The notes: a model not told the origin generated them from the sequence alone. Shown: positions 34,138 to 46,689, counted from the stretch's first letter. The stretch is 64,000 nt of DNA from Sodiomyces alkalinus F11 (GCF_003711515.1 NW_021167082.1:1001310-1065309); one strand, 5' to 3'. Program-made: numbers and translations.

Positions 34138-34530
34138 GTCGGTGGCCTCTTCGTCGGGACTGATATAGGACGGCTACTGTGGTTTGCGGGATGTGTTGCC
34201 GGCCCGAGCTGATGATTGTATCCCCGGTTTTGGAGTTCCGAGTGCTTTATGTCTGACAAACTCCGTTGGTTTCCTAATAGTTGTCTGTCGATTTGATACC
34301 GGGACAAGCTTTCAATGAGATAATACGGGACCTCGAAGCAACAGACAGAGGGAGATAGAAAGTCACGTGTTATCGCGCGTATGACTCAGCAACCGTTACG
34401 AAGCTGGCCTTTAATCCTGGAGGTGAAGAACCGCCCCGCGGAAACCCCAACTCCAACTCCGCATCTTGGAAGTGCCGACCCCCGCCAAGGTGTCGACGCG
34501 TCTGCCTGGGACCTCTTACGCTCTCAAGTC
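34138..34530. promoter_or_regulatory. bidirectional promoter, LSM5 (-) and DEDDy exonuclease (+)
   Basis: 393 bp between divergent starts. A perfect E-box CACGTG (34364-34369) and a Gcn4/AP-1-like TGACTCA (34382-34388) lie 12 bp apart near the middle. Site function is inferred from the consensus only. Confidence 0.4.
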
Positions 34531-36515
34531 ATGCCATTTGGTCGCCATGGCACACCTTCGGCGAAAAGTACTCTTCTGCGGCTACAGAAGTACGTAAGGC
34601 TCGATGGGAGGGCTGACGGCCTGTCGCAATGCCGATTCTATTCCAACTCCGTCCGACTGTCCAGGTACGTTTCTCAACCAACGGCGCGTAAATGAGAAAG
34701 GAGATTTGCTGATTCGAACGCGTGCGGATTCCAGGCGTCACCCTTTCCAAATGGACACTTATCCTTTCAATCAACTGTGGCATCGTTCTCGGGGCATCGT
34801 GTTTGGCCAGAGGCGAGAGCAGCAGGTCGCCGTGAACCCCTCTCCCGACGGGAGTGACTTGCCTCCATCCTCCACCATCCGAAATCCAGCGAGCGAAGAG
34901 GAACTTTGGAATGGCCGACAGACTGAAGGGGACGATTCCGACTCAGAAACCGCGTCGTTTACCACTGCCCATGAGCACAATGACAAGAGCGTTCCCTCGA
35001 CCGGACAGCCCCAGGTGGACGAAAGTGTTGAGACTGCCCCAGACGGATCGGCTCCTACGGACGAGCCGAAGGACAAGAACATCTTCGACAGGCCGCCCGT
35101 AACGAGTCTAGTGTTCAATATACCCGAGGAGGTGTTCGTGGAGGCCGAGAATGCTCCGGAGGGCTCGATGGAGTCCTTTTGGTCGTACACTCTCTACCGA
35201 GCCAGCCAGCCCAAAGGGGAGGAGCGTAGGGTCAAGGTTCATTACTGCAAGAGCAGGCACACAATGGAGCGGGTATGCAAGTACTTCGTGGACGAAAAAG
35301 TCATCGGGTTTGACCTCGAATGGCAACCCGAGGCGAACAGGTTCTCGGGGCCCCGACAGAACGTGTCTCTGATCCAGATGGCCAGTCCTAGTCGCATCGC
35401 GCTCTTTCATGTCGCTCTCTTCCCGAAAAGCGATATGAACCTAGTCTCTACCACGTTCCGACAGATCATGGAGGATCCCGATGTGAGCAAGGTCGGAGTC
35501 GCCATAAAAGGGGACGGCACACGTCTGCGCACTCATTTGGGCGTTGCCGTGAGGGGCCTCTTTGAACTAAGCCACTTGTACAAGCTCGTCAAGTACTCCG
35601 CCTCCGGTGACGTCCACCTGATTAATAAGAAGGGTGTTTCACTGGCGAGACAGGTTGAGGATTGTCTGGGGCTGCCCATGTTCAAGGGGCAGGATGTCCG
35701 GGCCAGCAACTGGAGCCAGCCCCTGAACATGGCTCAGATTGTTTGTAAGTGGCGTCATTTACATCAACGAGACGTTCCGAGTTGAAGTCGTCTAACCGAG
35801 CTCAGATTCCGCATGTGACGCGTATGCTGGTCTTCAGTTATATCATGTGCTCGATGAGAAGCGTCAAGCGCTAGACCCTATGCCTCCTCTTCCCTACCAT
35901 GCGGAGCTTGGTCAGCCGATCCGTCTGGCCGAGGGCACAACTGTTTCTACGACAGTGAATACGGTCGAGGTGCTTGATGCAGAAGACACCACCGCAACAG
36001 TGGAGACGACTACGACTACGACTACGACTCATATAACGACCCCTACAACGACTTTAGACTTCTCAAGTGCTCAGCAGACCGTTCAGGTAGAAGTGGAAGG
36101 CGACAATGAGGAGGTCACGCCGCCAGGGCCAAGAAAACGCCCACTGTCGACGCCATCTTCGTCGATTACGAGGCGGCCGAAGGACGACCGGGTATTAGCA
36201 GCAGAGGCACAAGTCGCCTCTTACCGCGCTTCCCACGCCACTATCTGTGCAAGCAACCCGCAGCTTCGATCTTATTACATATGGCACGACAATGAGGGTC
36301 TAGATCCCAAAGAAATAGCAAGAATTCTTCGTCAAACCCCACTGCAGACCAACACAGTCGTGGGTTATATACTAGAAGCCATCAGACTCGAGGGACTTCC
36401 CTTTGACGGGAGGAGATTGCAGGAAGAAGTACTCAATCTTGTGTCGAAGGAGAGTCGGGAACGGAGGTATGCGAAGCTTGTCAAGCAGGCTGACAAAGCA
36501 GATAGAGTATTGTGA
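34531..36515 (+). CDS. 3'-5' exonuclease, DEDDy family (Werner-exonuclease-like), possible mitochondrial presequence
   Basis: Exonuclease of the RNase D/WRN superfamily. Three exons, 34531-34664, 34735-35744 and 35806-36515, give 617 residues. Donors are GTACGT and GTAAGT, acceptors TTCCAG and CTCAG. Catalytic residues are visible: D238 and E240 in GFDLEW, D305 in AIKGDGTRL, and Y382...D386 in YSACDAYAGLQLYHVL. The last motif exists only after splicing exons 2 and 3. The N terminus is Arg/Ser-rich with few acidic residues and contains RFYS, which resembles a mitochondrial processing site. A later ATG at 34751 would remove it. The C-terminal part has a Thr-rich repeat (VETTTTTTTTH), then a helical region (GLDPKEIARILRQTPL) that could be a helicase-like or HRDC-type nucleic-acid-binding domain; this last reading is uncertain. 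Confidence 0.85.
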
Positions 36516-39117
36516 TTTGGAGGTTAGAAGCATATAAATACAGGTAGTATAATACTCTATAGATAACCCAGTATCAATAGCTCGTTTGCTTGGGACAGGA
36601 AGTGCCCGTCACCAATGTCCACTGCGACGGCGGATATCCACTAACCAGAGCACTTCGCGTCAAAACCATCACTTCTGAAACGTATTTAGAGGCGGTTGAA
36701 ATTCTAAACCCCGTGATACTTTCAGCCGGTCATCCGTTTTGCAAGGAGTTATCCGTAGCCATATGTAGTTGTATGGAGTAGAACCCTTCAACCACGGTCA
36801 GCCACTGCCGACAAGACGTGCGGAGAAGGGACCCCAGCCAAGAATGGGCACCCGAATTGGCGAAGCTTCTGCATGATGACGATGCATTTTCGTCAACATA
36901 CATGAGCTAGACGGTAATTACTCCGTCCTGAACTCTCGAAAATCATGGCACCCTAAGTGCCACAAGGAGCCAACGACGACATGCTAACGCCAGCTCCAAA
37001 CTCCTACAATTGTTTAAGGAAGGTACCAGTACTCAAACTATTATCCGCAGTTTCGACTGGAAGGAGGAGAAGAAGGTGTCCTGGTCAGTGACAGCCATTG
37101 GGATGGATGATGGAGGTGTTAAATGATATGGGGTGGCCGTGCCATGATCGGTCTACAGGTGTCAAAGATGAGGTGACGGTGAACCGAAGCTACTCGACTT
37201 GGAAGCGGCCACGGGATTCTTCACGAGGGACTCGCACGAGGAAGAGTGAAACGGCGAAAGTGCCGAGATAAAATAAAATCAAATTGAATCTGACCAGAGT
37301 TCGTTATTGAACGTTGAAGGCCTCATAGACCGGAGCTTTCTGTTTTCGTCGACTACGATGACACAAACGATTCATCCCATGATGATGACTTGGATGCCAT
37401 CATGTCGAGCTGACTACCTAGGTAGTGACCGGGGCTACTTAGTGCTGTCTTGGTTTCCTATGACCTGTTCGTAGGGGCAAGACGGAGCAGCTTTTGTTCT
37501 AGGTTATCCCATTTCTTCCCCACGGAGTCCTACCTCAGTTCCTCTACATAGGAATTGCTACGTGCAGCGTTTCCCTGGGAAGTCCTGGTCATCTATACCG
37601 AATGTCCCAGTAGAGGTGCTGATTTGGATGATGAGTTGTCCTGGAAAATTGCACTGCCAAGCTGGCACTGGTGTGCACCCTTGTCCAATCCAAGAAACGA
37701 AGCTTCCTCCATGGTATCCGTTTGGGCCTATGAAACGAACAATCAGATCCAGATATGCAGTAATTACAGAGTGTTACTTCGTATATCTGCGTACGGAGAG
37801 GTAGTACGCATATATCTAATTTTACTCCGTATGCTGTGGTGAACGCTTCGCACCATGTAACTAATACCTACCTAACCTGGTAATTACTTCGTAACATAAC
37901 GACCATACCTATTATTTTGCCCCTAAATGGCTCGTCCAACATGGAGGTTCCCTTTAAGAACCGAGGAGACAGACCATGTTTCTCCGATTGCTTGGTCATC
38001 CCTCCATCTTATCCGGGTGCCTTATCACCGCGTGCCAGGAACGAAATTGGCCCTCCAGCAGCTGAATCCCTCTACTTACTTTGTTGTCGTGTCGGTCATG
38101 AATCATGGTTCATAATGGGAATAATAACAAGAGGAAAAGTTAACGAAGGCCCGTAGTAATTAAGGTACATGAAGTAATCAAGCTAGGATAGTTAGAACGC
38201 CGAATTTTGTTCAACGAAATACATTGATCGCAATGCAAAACCACACGCAGATACCTACCTTAGGTATACAACGGTATCTTCGTCATTTCACTTGCCTACT
38301 AAGGTACTAGGTATATACCGTACCGGGCCAAGCAAGGTACCAAGGTATGGTAGCTATTTGTTAGCCTGTTAGGAGATTATTCTGCGGAGTCCAGGAACTG
38401 CCGCCCATGTTTCCGCCAATCCTGTGCTCCTACCTTTTTTAACGGATATTCCGTGGCTCTACCCCTTTTATTTCGCCAGAAGGTGCCATCTCCCCAGCGC
38501 TGTCATCTTAGTGGCCAAAATCCCCCTGCACGTAACCTGCCTGCCTGTGAGCGACCTGCTACGGAGTCTTCCTTCCACAGCCAGGTCACCGGCACGGCGG
38601 AAGCGCGACAGGAACTCAAAATTCCACCACCAAACCAACCACCACCATCCATCTCTTCCTTTTTCACTACCTTAGTCACATCACTCGTTACCACCTTATC
38701 GACAACATTGTATTCAACGTCGGAAAACCGCTGCGTTTCGGCTCCGTGTCTGGCCGTATAATCAAAACAGCACTGTCATTCGTTCCTTCGACAGTTCGAC
38801 TCAAACGGGACACTGCTCTTGCCGGATTCCCAGAGTTCCACTCTGCCACCCAGTTCCTTCCACCGCTTCACCGACACCCAGTCCCGTCGCGGTCGGTCAC
38901 AAGGAAATATCCGGTTCAGCGTAGTTGCTCCACCGGTCGTTCATTCCCCGTCTGGTCCTCTCCTCGATCGCTTGTACGAATCCGTCTTCGAGTCTCCCTT
39001 TTAGCCCGCCTTCCGTGTTCGCCGATTCGGAACGGTCTCCTTTTTATATTCTTTCACCTTTCCCCCCATCGCATTTTTACCCTACCACCTGGCCTGGTGC
39101 CTCCGTCCACGCCCATC
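36516..39117. other. 2.6-kb intergenic region, exonuclease to SMI1
   Basis: No gene supported. Several AGGTAC/CCTTAGG-type short motifs (near 37418-37427, 38256-38262, 38300-38350) and TACTCCGTA (37823-37831) are present. From about 38,630 to 39,117 the sequence becomes C/T-rich and should be the SMI1 promoter and leader. Confidence 0.5.
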
Positions 39118-40824
39118 ATGGCGTTCTCGTAAGTCTCCGCCTGTCAGTGGATTGCCTGATCTCGATTATTGACGCGGCATGCCCTTTGATAGATTTAGTC
39201 ACGCTCTACGCTCCGTCTGGCATACTATGACCAGCTACGATCGACGTATGTCCAAATTTAGACCACCTATGGGAAGAACATTTGACTGACTTCGACAGAT
39301 GCAACCATCGACTCACCGTACCGAACCGGACGCCATACTCCTCTCGTCAGTAATCGAAACAGCGTTCTCACGTCCGTCGCCACAGCGTCCGAATCGCACA
39401 CACATATCGCGTCGCCGTATCTCGACGAGAATGGTCAGTCCTTATCGCGGGAGAATAGCCACTCTCAGTTCAATGGAGCAGGCTCAGTTTCTCCATACAC
39501 ACCCTCGAGTCCCGCTCCTTATTCGCCCGGGATGAGGTCACAGTCCGCCCGCCGGGAAAGCCAGGCCGATGGTTTCGAGATGCAGGGCTCCGGCGATGTT
39601 CCCATGCAGTCTTTCCAGGACGGCCTACCCCCACCGCCTCCCGTCTCCCACTCGTGGCGCAAGATCGATGCGTGGGCCGAAGAGAACTATCCCGAACTGT
39701 ACGACCAGCTTTGTGAAGGGGCTACTCGCAATGATCTCAACGAGTTGGAGCACCAGCTCGACTGCACACTTCCTCAGGATGTACGCGAGTCTCTGATGGT
39801 CCACGATGGCCAAGAACGCTGGGGAACCCCGACCGGCATCATCTTCGGCTCGATGCTCCTCGACTGCGAGGAGCTCGTGCAAGAATGGGAGACCTGGCGC
39901 AAGGTGAATCAACAGTTCCTTTTGGACACCGCTGGTCCCAGGCCCGCCGCCCCCACCAGTCAGGCGTCCTCTTCGACGGCTCCCCCCGCCCGGGCAGGCC
40001 CCAACAACCCGGCGTGGCGGCAGGACCTCCTTGGTCGCCAAGATTCAGTGCCTCCCGGTGCCATTCAGAAGGCATATGCCCACCCAGGTTGGATTCCTCT
40101 TGTGAGGGACTGGGGTGGCAATAACCTAGCTGTCGACGTGGCGCCCGGTCCTAATGGGAAATGGGGCCAGATAATCCTTTTCGGTCGCGATTATGACACG
40201 AAGTATGTCGTGGCCCGCTCCTGGGCGCACTTCCTTGGCATCGTGGCCGACGACCTTTACAGCGGCAAATGGTTTGTGGACGAAGAGACCAACGAGCTCA
40301 AGCTGCGGGAGTTCAGGGAAACACGAGTGGAGCCTCCCTACTTCAGCATCTTGCGGTGGCGCATGGATCAGAAGCACGGCCGCAAGGTCGCCAACCGGAA
40401 ATCCCGCGTGCCCCCTAACCGAACTGCATCGCCCGTAGGATCAGGCGCAAATTCGCCATATACTAGCCCCACCGAGCCTTCCAATGCTGAGCCCCGGGGC
40501 CGGTCTATGCAGCGCCTCAGCAGCTCGAGTCCCCTCGCCAGCCCCCGACCCGCTATCGGCAAACCGAGTCCCCTGGCACGCGTAACCGAAGAAACAGCTC
40601 TGCCTGACCTGGCCGAGAGCAGTTTGAACCCCGCTAATCTGGTTGAACTGGAAACACCTCGCCCTAGTGAGGATGAGGTCAAGCAAACCCCGTCCCAGAC
40701 GTCTCTTTTACCTGGTTCCGATTCCAACGAGGGGAAGAATGGCAAGGAAACTGCGCCTCCGCCAGCCAGCGGGAACAAGGGTGCCGAAGCGGCGTCGGAG
40801 CCGATGAAAGAAATCGAAATATAG
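39118..40824 (+). CDS. SMI1: cell-wall assembly and cell-proliferation coordinating protein SMI1/KNR4
   Basis: Regulator of beta-1,3-glucan synthesis and cell-integrity signalling; interacts with the Slt2 MAP-kinase pathway. Three exons, 39118-39128 (11 coding nt), 39193-39245 and 39299-40824, give 529 residues. Introns are GTAAGT/GATAG and GTATGT/GACAG. The spliced N terminus is MAFSFSHALRSVWHTMTSYD, followed by a Ser/Pro-rich linker that joins in frame to the ATG at 39532 (a truncated start without the upstream exons). The SMI1_KNR4 domain begins near SWRKIDAWAEENYPELY and includes GATRNDLNELEHQL and WIPLVRDWGGNNLAVDVAPG. The C-terminal third is disordered, Ser/Pro/Glu-rich, as in other fungal Knr4 proteins. 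Confidence 0.92.
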
Positions 40825-42206
40825 AAAGAGCGCTACTACTGGATACGACACGGAACGACGACATGTGGATTTCCCGCGTTTGATTCTTTTGAGCTTTGCC
40901 TCAACAGGACAGAGATCACTCTATGTTCAGCAACTATCGGAGGAGTTCGCGGCGTCCGAGGTTTCTGATCGATCATGACTGGATGTCGGCCGGAGAAGCA
41001 GGCCGACACGGTTGTAGCATGATTTCTTGCACTTGACATCCCGGTGTATGCGACCGAGGGTTGTCATGGCCTTATACATTCATTTTTGAGGCTGAGGCTT
41101 CGTTTGGTTTCGTTTTCCGACTGTACTTCTCATCCGCACATACCTTCCGAGTAGTGTCGACAATTGCGCGATGGCCTGGTGGTTACTTTTTCTTTCTCGG
41201 TGTCTGTTTCTCCCTCAGCGGGTTTATGAATAACCGCCGGTCGCTTTGTTCCAGGCACGACCTTGCCTACCTATATTCGACAACATCGAGGCCCTGGTTA
41301 CGCCGGTCTCGGGCAACTTTCTTTCCGTCCTGCAACCGCATCCGAGTTGGGCAGGTTGATTTCATGGTTGCTCAATGGTCTCGATGATTGCCGAGTTTGG
41401 TGGATGGGACGATAGGGGGCCTAAGCGTCTTCAGGCAGGACATTGGGGCAGTAATGGCTACCTAAGCACCCTGTGATATCTTGTTGTACATTTAGAGCAA
41501 TGCGTTCTTTCTGCTTCTACTGGGAATCCATAATGGCGGCCCTAATGTATACCATGCGCATACAATGGTTTTCACTTGACTTTGTTGAACAATGTAGTCT
41601 CGAGCTTGGGATGCAGTGCTACTATCATATTCCCAGCTAAAGCGAAACGCAACATTACATGTAGTATACGAGTTGTCAGAGGCCAACAAACGAAGACCAA
41701 GTGCGCGGTTGAAAGAAAAGAGAGTCAAGACTTCAGGTATTCCTGGATGTGAGGAGCAACGCGTTGCTAAGTAATAATATCACTTGTCTCGACTTTGGCT
41801 CTGATATGTCACGTGTATTGTCCTCTTCTCCCCACTTTTTCCGGTGGTTAACAATTGGATGGTCAGCCACGCCAAGCCAAGTTCTCTTCCAGCTGCCCAA
41901 GGTACCTCCTGCCAAGTACCTAGGTACCTGCACTTCCGTCCAGGCTTCGGTCGCCATCTCGTCTTTCCACCTCCAACCCCCAGACCAACGCTTTACCACA
42001 CGAACATTGATCTTCCTCATCCGAGAGGGAGAGAGCCCCTTGACGACTTCAAGCCAGCTCTTCGAGATTAACCTGCGCTGCTAGAGGCACTTGATCAAGA
42101 ATTGGCTGCAGCCCGGCGCATGAGAGGGGTGTGATATCATTACCCGAACGATAACGACGGCGCAAACTCGACTACAAATAGGCAGCTCCGAGCGAACTAG
42201 ACAGCC
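40825..42206. other. 1.4-kb intergenic region, SMI1 to VPS68
   Basis: No gene seen. Contains the palindrome GTACCTAGGTAC (41916-41927). The VPS68 promoter lies at its right end. Confidence 0.5.
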
Positions 42207-42974
42207 ATGGAGGAAGATCGTCTTTGGAAATTTCGCAGGCCGGAATGGCTTAACAGCGCTTGGACACGCAATGCTGGCGTTTACGCCTCTGGGGCTTTGG
42301 TATGCATCCCTTTCCCATGCAGCCCGTGTTTTCCTGCTCTTTTCCCCTCGTCATCCTCGCGGGTGACGTATGTTATCATCTTCTACGTTGGATGAACCGG
42401 GGATTTCTCCGGAAGTTGCGCCCCTTCCTATCTCCCCGCATCTGCTTCCGTGGACTTCGAGGGAGATTGCCCCGCCATGACACCGGGAGAGCCAGCAGAC
42501 CAAGAGACGCAACGCCAGACACAAGGCTAACGCATCGTGCTCACGCAACAGTTCTCCATCGCCTTCTACGTCATGCTCGACAGCGCCGTGTGGTCCAAGT
42601 CCTCGCGCAACGGGTCCGACACGCACGTCACCTTCGTCGACTGGCTCCCCCTCATCTTCTCCAGCCTGGGCATGCTCATCATCAACAGCGTCGAGAAGAC
42701 CCGCCTGTCCGGCGACTCGTTCAGCTACTCGGGCAACGGCGTGGCGTGGAAGGCGCGCGTGGTGCTGTTCCTCGGCTTCGCCGCCCTTGCGGGTGGGATG
42801 GCGGGCGGCGTGACCGTGTTCGTCCTCAAGTTTGTGGTCCGCGACGTCGCCATGCCTGCCCTCGGCATGGGCATCGAGAACATTATCGCCAACGCCCTCG
42901 TCGGACTCAGCAGTGTCGTGCTCTGGGTCAGTCAGAATATGGAGGATGAATACAGCTACAACCTCTCTCTCTGA
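42207..42974 (+). CDS. VPS68: VPS68/TMEM50 (UPF0220) family membrane protein
   Basis: Four-helix membrane protein of endosome/vacuole sorting, an ESCRT-associated factor in yeast. Two exons, 42207-42299 and 42552-42974, give 171 residues. The 252-nt intron has donor GTATGC, acceptor AACAG and branch ggctaac. The junction restores ASGALFSIAFYVMLDSAVWSK, the first membrane segment with the family motif. Further helices are WLPLIFSSLGMLIINSV, LFLGFAALAGGMAGGVTVFV and IIANALVGLSSVVLWVS. It is the last intact host gene before the transposon block. Confidence 0.9.
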
Positions 42975-43850
42975 AAGCTGTTCCGGTGACATATGGGAGT
43001 TCTAGGTGGTGCAAGTGGGGAATGGTCCCATGGGTGTGAAGCATCTTCCTTCATTGTTTCATGGACTCGGCAGACTGGGCTAGGGATCTGGAAAAGGCGG
43101 TGCAGATGGTATCTGAGATCTCGATCCAGGCGGTAACGACTTGAAGAGAAGGGGCGCTTCGACTTGTGTGCGTGGAAAGGAAGATGCATCCTTTGAGCAC
43201 AGTAAGGCTCGAGGAATAAATGTATGGTACGGTTGCTTGGGGCTACGGTTGTTGTTTAGGACTCTGGAAGGTAAACGGTAGCCATCACACTAAATTCCCG
43301 ATATTTGTTCTCCCTCGTCGCGTCATGGTTAATTTGCTTTTTTTTTTCTCCTATTGCCCGTGGCTGCACCACACCCCCTCTGGTGCGAACCAAGCGTCCG
43401 GGCACTGGTTTTGACTTCTATTTGAAGCGCCTGCACAAGAGTGTTTATGTGCAAAAGAAGACTGTAGTCTCCTACGGTTGACGTTCGGGCAGTTGGGCTG
43501 TGGATTTGCATTCAACACAATTGGCACAGGAGCCAGAATCTCGGTTCTGTTTTGGGTATCACAGCTCTCAAACATTTTAATTGCACTGAGAACGTCAGTA
43601 TCCGTGGGAAATGTACGTGTACCTCTTTTACGAGGTGGTGCCCACACATATGCCAGCTGTTGAATTAACGGGAGCGTGCTTGCAGGGAGCGTTGATTCAG
43701 GAAATGTATGATTGTATTGTCTATAAAAGAGAAAGAAAAAGGGGCGGGTATACGTGTCCTAAATATATCTGCCACCTTCTAAGCGAGGATAGTGGGGCAC
43801 CTCTAACTAATAGGAGAGCACTATACCGTGGCTTACGTGATAGAATATAA
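42975..43850. other. host flank up to the transposon block
   Basis: VPS68 3' flank; unremarkable host composition until about 43,850, where the TpA-rich sequence begins abruptly. No gene. Confidence 0.5.
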
Positions 43851-43870
43851 TATACCCCCTAATTATTACG

Positions 43871-44242
43871 CTGTGATTAGCGGAACGATTACTTAGCCTA
43901 ACCTTAACCTAGCCTTATTTTTAACCTTAAAATAGCCTTAAAGGGTTATATAATACCCTTAATATTAAGTTAAAAGGCAGGAATAAAAGCTATAAAATAG
44001 TAAAGAATAATAATAATAGTAGTAAATAATAAAGGAAAAGTGCTATTAATAGTAGTAGTAAATAGATAATAGTAGGGCCTTCCGTAGATAAATTAAAGGC
44101 GTTATACCGGCGTTTTAGAGCTTTTGGATCTTCCCTCTTATAACCCTTGTTCTGTTATTTTTTAAGGATTGTTTAACGATTTTAATCCAAATTTTCCAAA
44201 TTTTTCCCTTTAATAGTAATAGAAATAATAATAATAGCGATA
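43871..44242 (+). repeat. possible LTR at the left edge of the block
   Basis: Begins TGTGATTAGCGG and ends GCGATA (CA to TA by RIP), with a PBS-like GTATCAGAGC six bases beyond (44249-44258), as for a plus-strand element primed by initiator tRNA-Met. No second copy was found in the window, so the ends are not proven. Confidence 0.35.
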
Positions 44243-44269
44243 TAGTAAGTATCAGAGCTTTATTTTCAG

Positions 44270-45135
44270 TGGCGCGTGCTAACTAGTAGCGTCGTTTAGG
44301 CTCCCCTTACCCTCTCGGCCGTTACCCGTGCCGCGGTAGCTAAGAAAGCCTTGGCTAATAGTGTAAAGAAGACTAAGGGCAAAGCCGGCACTAAAAAGGG
44401 TGCTTCTATAAGTTATTTCCGAGCGTTAATCTACGATATCTCTACTCTATTCTAAGCTAACTCCTTAGAAGACTACTAAGGGTAGTAATAATAATAATAA
44501 GGATACCGAGGATAATTTTATTCCGGTTCTATTTAATCCGCCCTGCCTAGAATACGTAAAGGGTATTTATTCGGGGAAATAGCGCTTATTTAATTACTAT
44601 ATTTCCGTTCCTGGCCGCTCCTATCACTACTAAAAGTATAAGGATAAAAACTATATATACCACCCTCTATAAGTTCTCACCCCCTATCTAAGGCGCTTTA
44701 CGATTATAATCGTGTGCTAGTTTTACTAGCCTTGTCTCTTTAGTTAAAATTCTTTTTAACTATATTATAGTCCGTAAGATTAATAAGGACTCTAATAACG
44801 ACGATAAGAAGGTGCGTTTTTCGCTTTATTTCTAAAGTTAAATACTCTAACCAACTGGTTTCGTATAGTTCTTCGCTAAGCTTAAGTAAACGGTGAAGTT
44901 TATAATTAAAGTAATAGAGGACGACGATAATAAGAAGTTCTTTAAGGAGGAGGAGCTTAAGGGAGCTTCTAATTAAGGTCCTAGTACGCCGACTACTACC
45001 TTTACCTCCTAGCTTACGGGGGTTATAATAGATATTCTACGGGAAAATAGTTTTATTATTACTCCTCCCGCTAGAGGAAATAGCGTAAATATTACGTAGG
45101 ACGGTGCTTAGGATAGCACTAATAGAGCTTAGTGA
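44270..45135 (+). pseudogene. plus-strand reading-frame relic next to copia relic 1
   Basis: Readable through RIP stops in changing frames. A basic stretch (AVAKKALANSVKKTKGKAG) comes first. Then a segment with several Cys/His or their RIP products Tyr (NPPCLEYVKGIYSGK, ...HHCQKYKDK after reversal of stops), and finally an acidic segment (EDDDNKKFFKEEELKG). Either the gag of a truncated plus-strand element or an accessory ORF. It stops about 160 bp from the 3' end of the minus-strand copia pol. Confidence 0.4.
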
Positions 45136-45294
45136 ATTATCTAGTATACTCCTTTTTATATTTTAGGTTTTGCTTTTAGGTTTAGTATAGTGTTTTAGTA
45201 TTATAATAACGAGATACCTTTTTACTAAATTAATTATACCGCCGGTATACGGTGCGCTTAGGGCGTAGGATTTTCGACTTTAACTACTTCTTTT

Positions 45295-46680
45295 TACCCC
45301 CTCCGTGCATTTATTATATTAAGATATACTCGGAAGTTCTTAAATTTTTATCGCGGAAGTGCTTTTATTAATCCGTCCGCTAGTATTAAATTCGTAGTAA
45401 GATATACGACTCTAAATAATCCTTTTATATTCTCCTACTTTACCTAAAAGCGCTATATATCTATATAGCGAAGTCTAATCTCGATCCTAAAGCTATTATC
45501 GATTACTAGGTATATTATTTACGTATTATCGTAGTGGATATCCTAAGGAGATTCTGGATTAAAGCGTATTTCGATGAAAACAGGCTTTAAACCTATTATT
45601 TCCTTCGCTACTTACTCTAAAGCGAGTAGCTCTGCTTCGGTTATAGATATTATTACCGTTACTTACTTTATTACTTTCTATATAACTAATCTACTAAATA
45701 GACTAATATGGTAACCCTATAAAGATCTTCGTGTGTCTAAATCGTTTGTAGAAGAGGCGTTACTCGCGATAACTATCGCCTATAAACTAATACTCGATCC
45801 GTACTAAATCGAGAGGTTCTTTAGTATAAATAAATAGCGGATAGCTTAGTCTACCGCCTTATAGTGCTCGGGAGGGGGGTTGCTAAGAAAGCGGGAGAGG
45901 ATAGAGGCGGCGAATACTATATCAGGACGTATTATAACTGCTATATAAAGGACTAATCCGACCTTTTCTTAATAAGATTTAATCTCTTAAGCGGTGGCTT
46001 TATCTTCTTTTTTCCGGTATTCTATAACAGAAATAAGGATTACTAAGTAGGTATTTAGAGTATCTAAACTAAACCTAGCTATAATCTTTTCGATATATAA
46101 GTTATAGGAGAGGAAAACCTTATATCGAGGGCGATCTCGAGTAATCTTAATACCTAAAAACTAATTAGCTTCCCCCTTTTCCGATACCTCGAATCTTATT
46201 TTAATCCCTTCGATAATCCTAAGGCCGTTTATAGCACTATCTTTATAAAATAATATAAGAATATCGTCTATACAGAAGATAACGAATACGTCTTAAGCCT
46301 TAGTATAGAGTAGGTATAGTTCTTCCTTACTAGCCTTTATCCCTAAGTCTATTAGGGTAGCCGCGAAGGTCTAGAACTATAGTCTAGGCGAGTCGTGTAG
46401 TTTGTATAGTATTTTATCGAGCTCTAAGCACTTATCGGGCTACTTAAATCTATCGGGAAGTTCGTATATAACGGGTATTCCTGTTTTACTCCTTTAGGCG
46501 TTAATAAAGGCATTAACGATATTAAGTTACTTAATCTCTAGATCAAACTAAGTAGCTAGGGCTATAATATATTAAGGAATAGGCTATAATACCAGGGAAA
46601 AGATACACCGTAGCGGATAGTATAGTTCGGACTTTATAGTCGTATATTATTAAGACTTTAACTTAAGGAGGAAAAGGGGA
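45295..46680 (-). pseudogene. Ty1/copia pol relic: reverse transcriptase and RNase H (copia relic 1)
   Basis: On the minus strand, RT motif FCIDDILIL (the YVDD box; both Asp kept) is at about 46,255-46,281. EVSEKGEAN*FLGIKITRD follows, with the Trp of the family motif replaced by a stop. RNase H has SITEAELLALE near 45,630 and the C-terminal block ADGLIKALPR near 45,365. Integrase and gag are missing: homology ends near 46,680 where a different repeat begins. Pseudogene by RIP and truncation. Confidence 0.8.
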
Positions 46681-46689
46681 CTTTTCCCC

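Noticed and set aside
42260..42949. 229-codon plus-strand frame overlapping VPS68
   Set aside because: Starts in exon 1, crosses the well-supported intron and is Arg/His-rich; an out-of-frame shadow.
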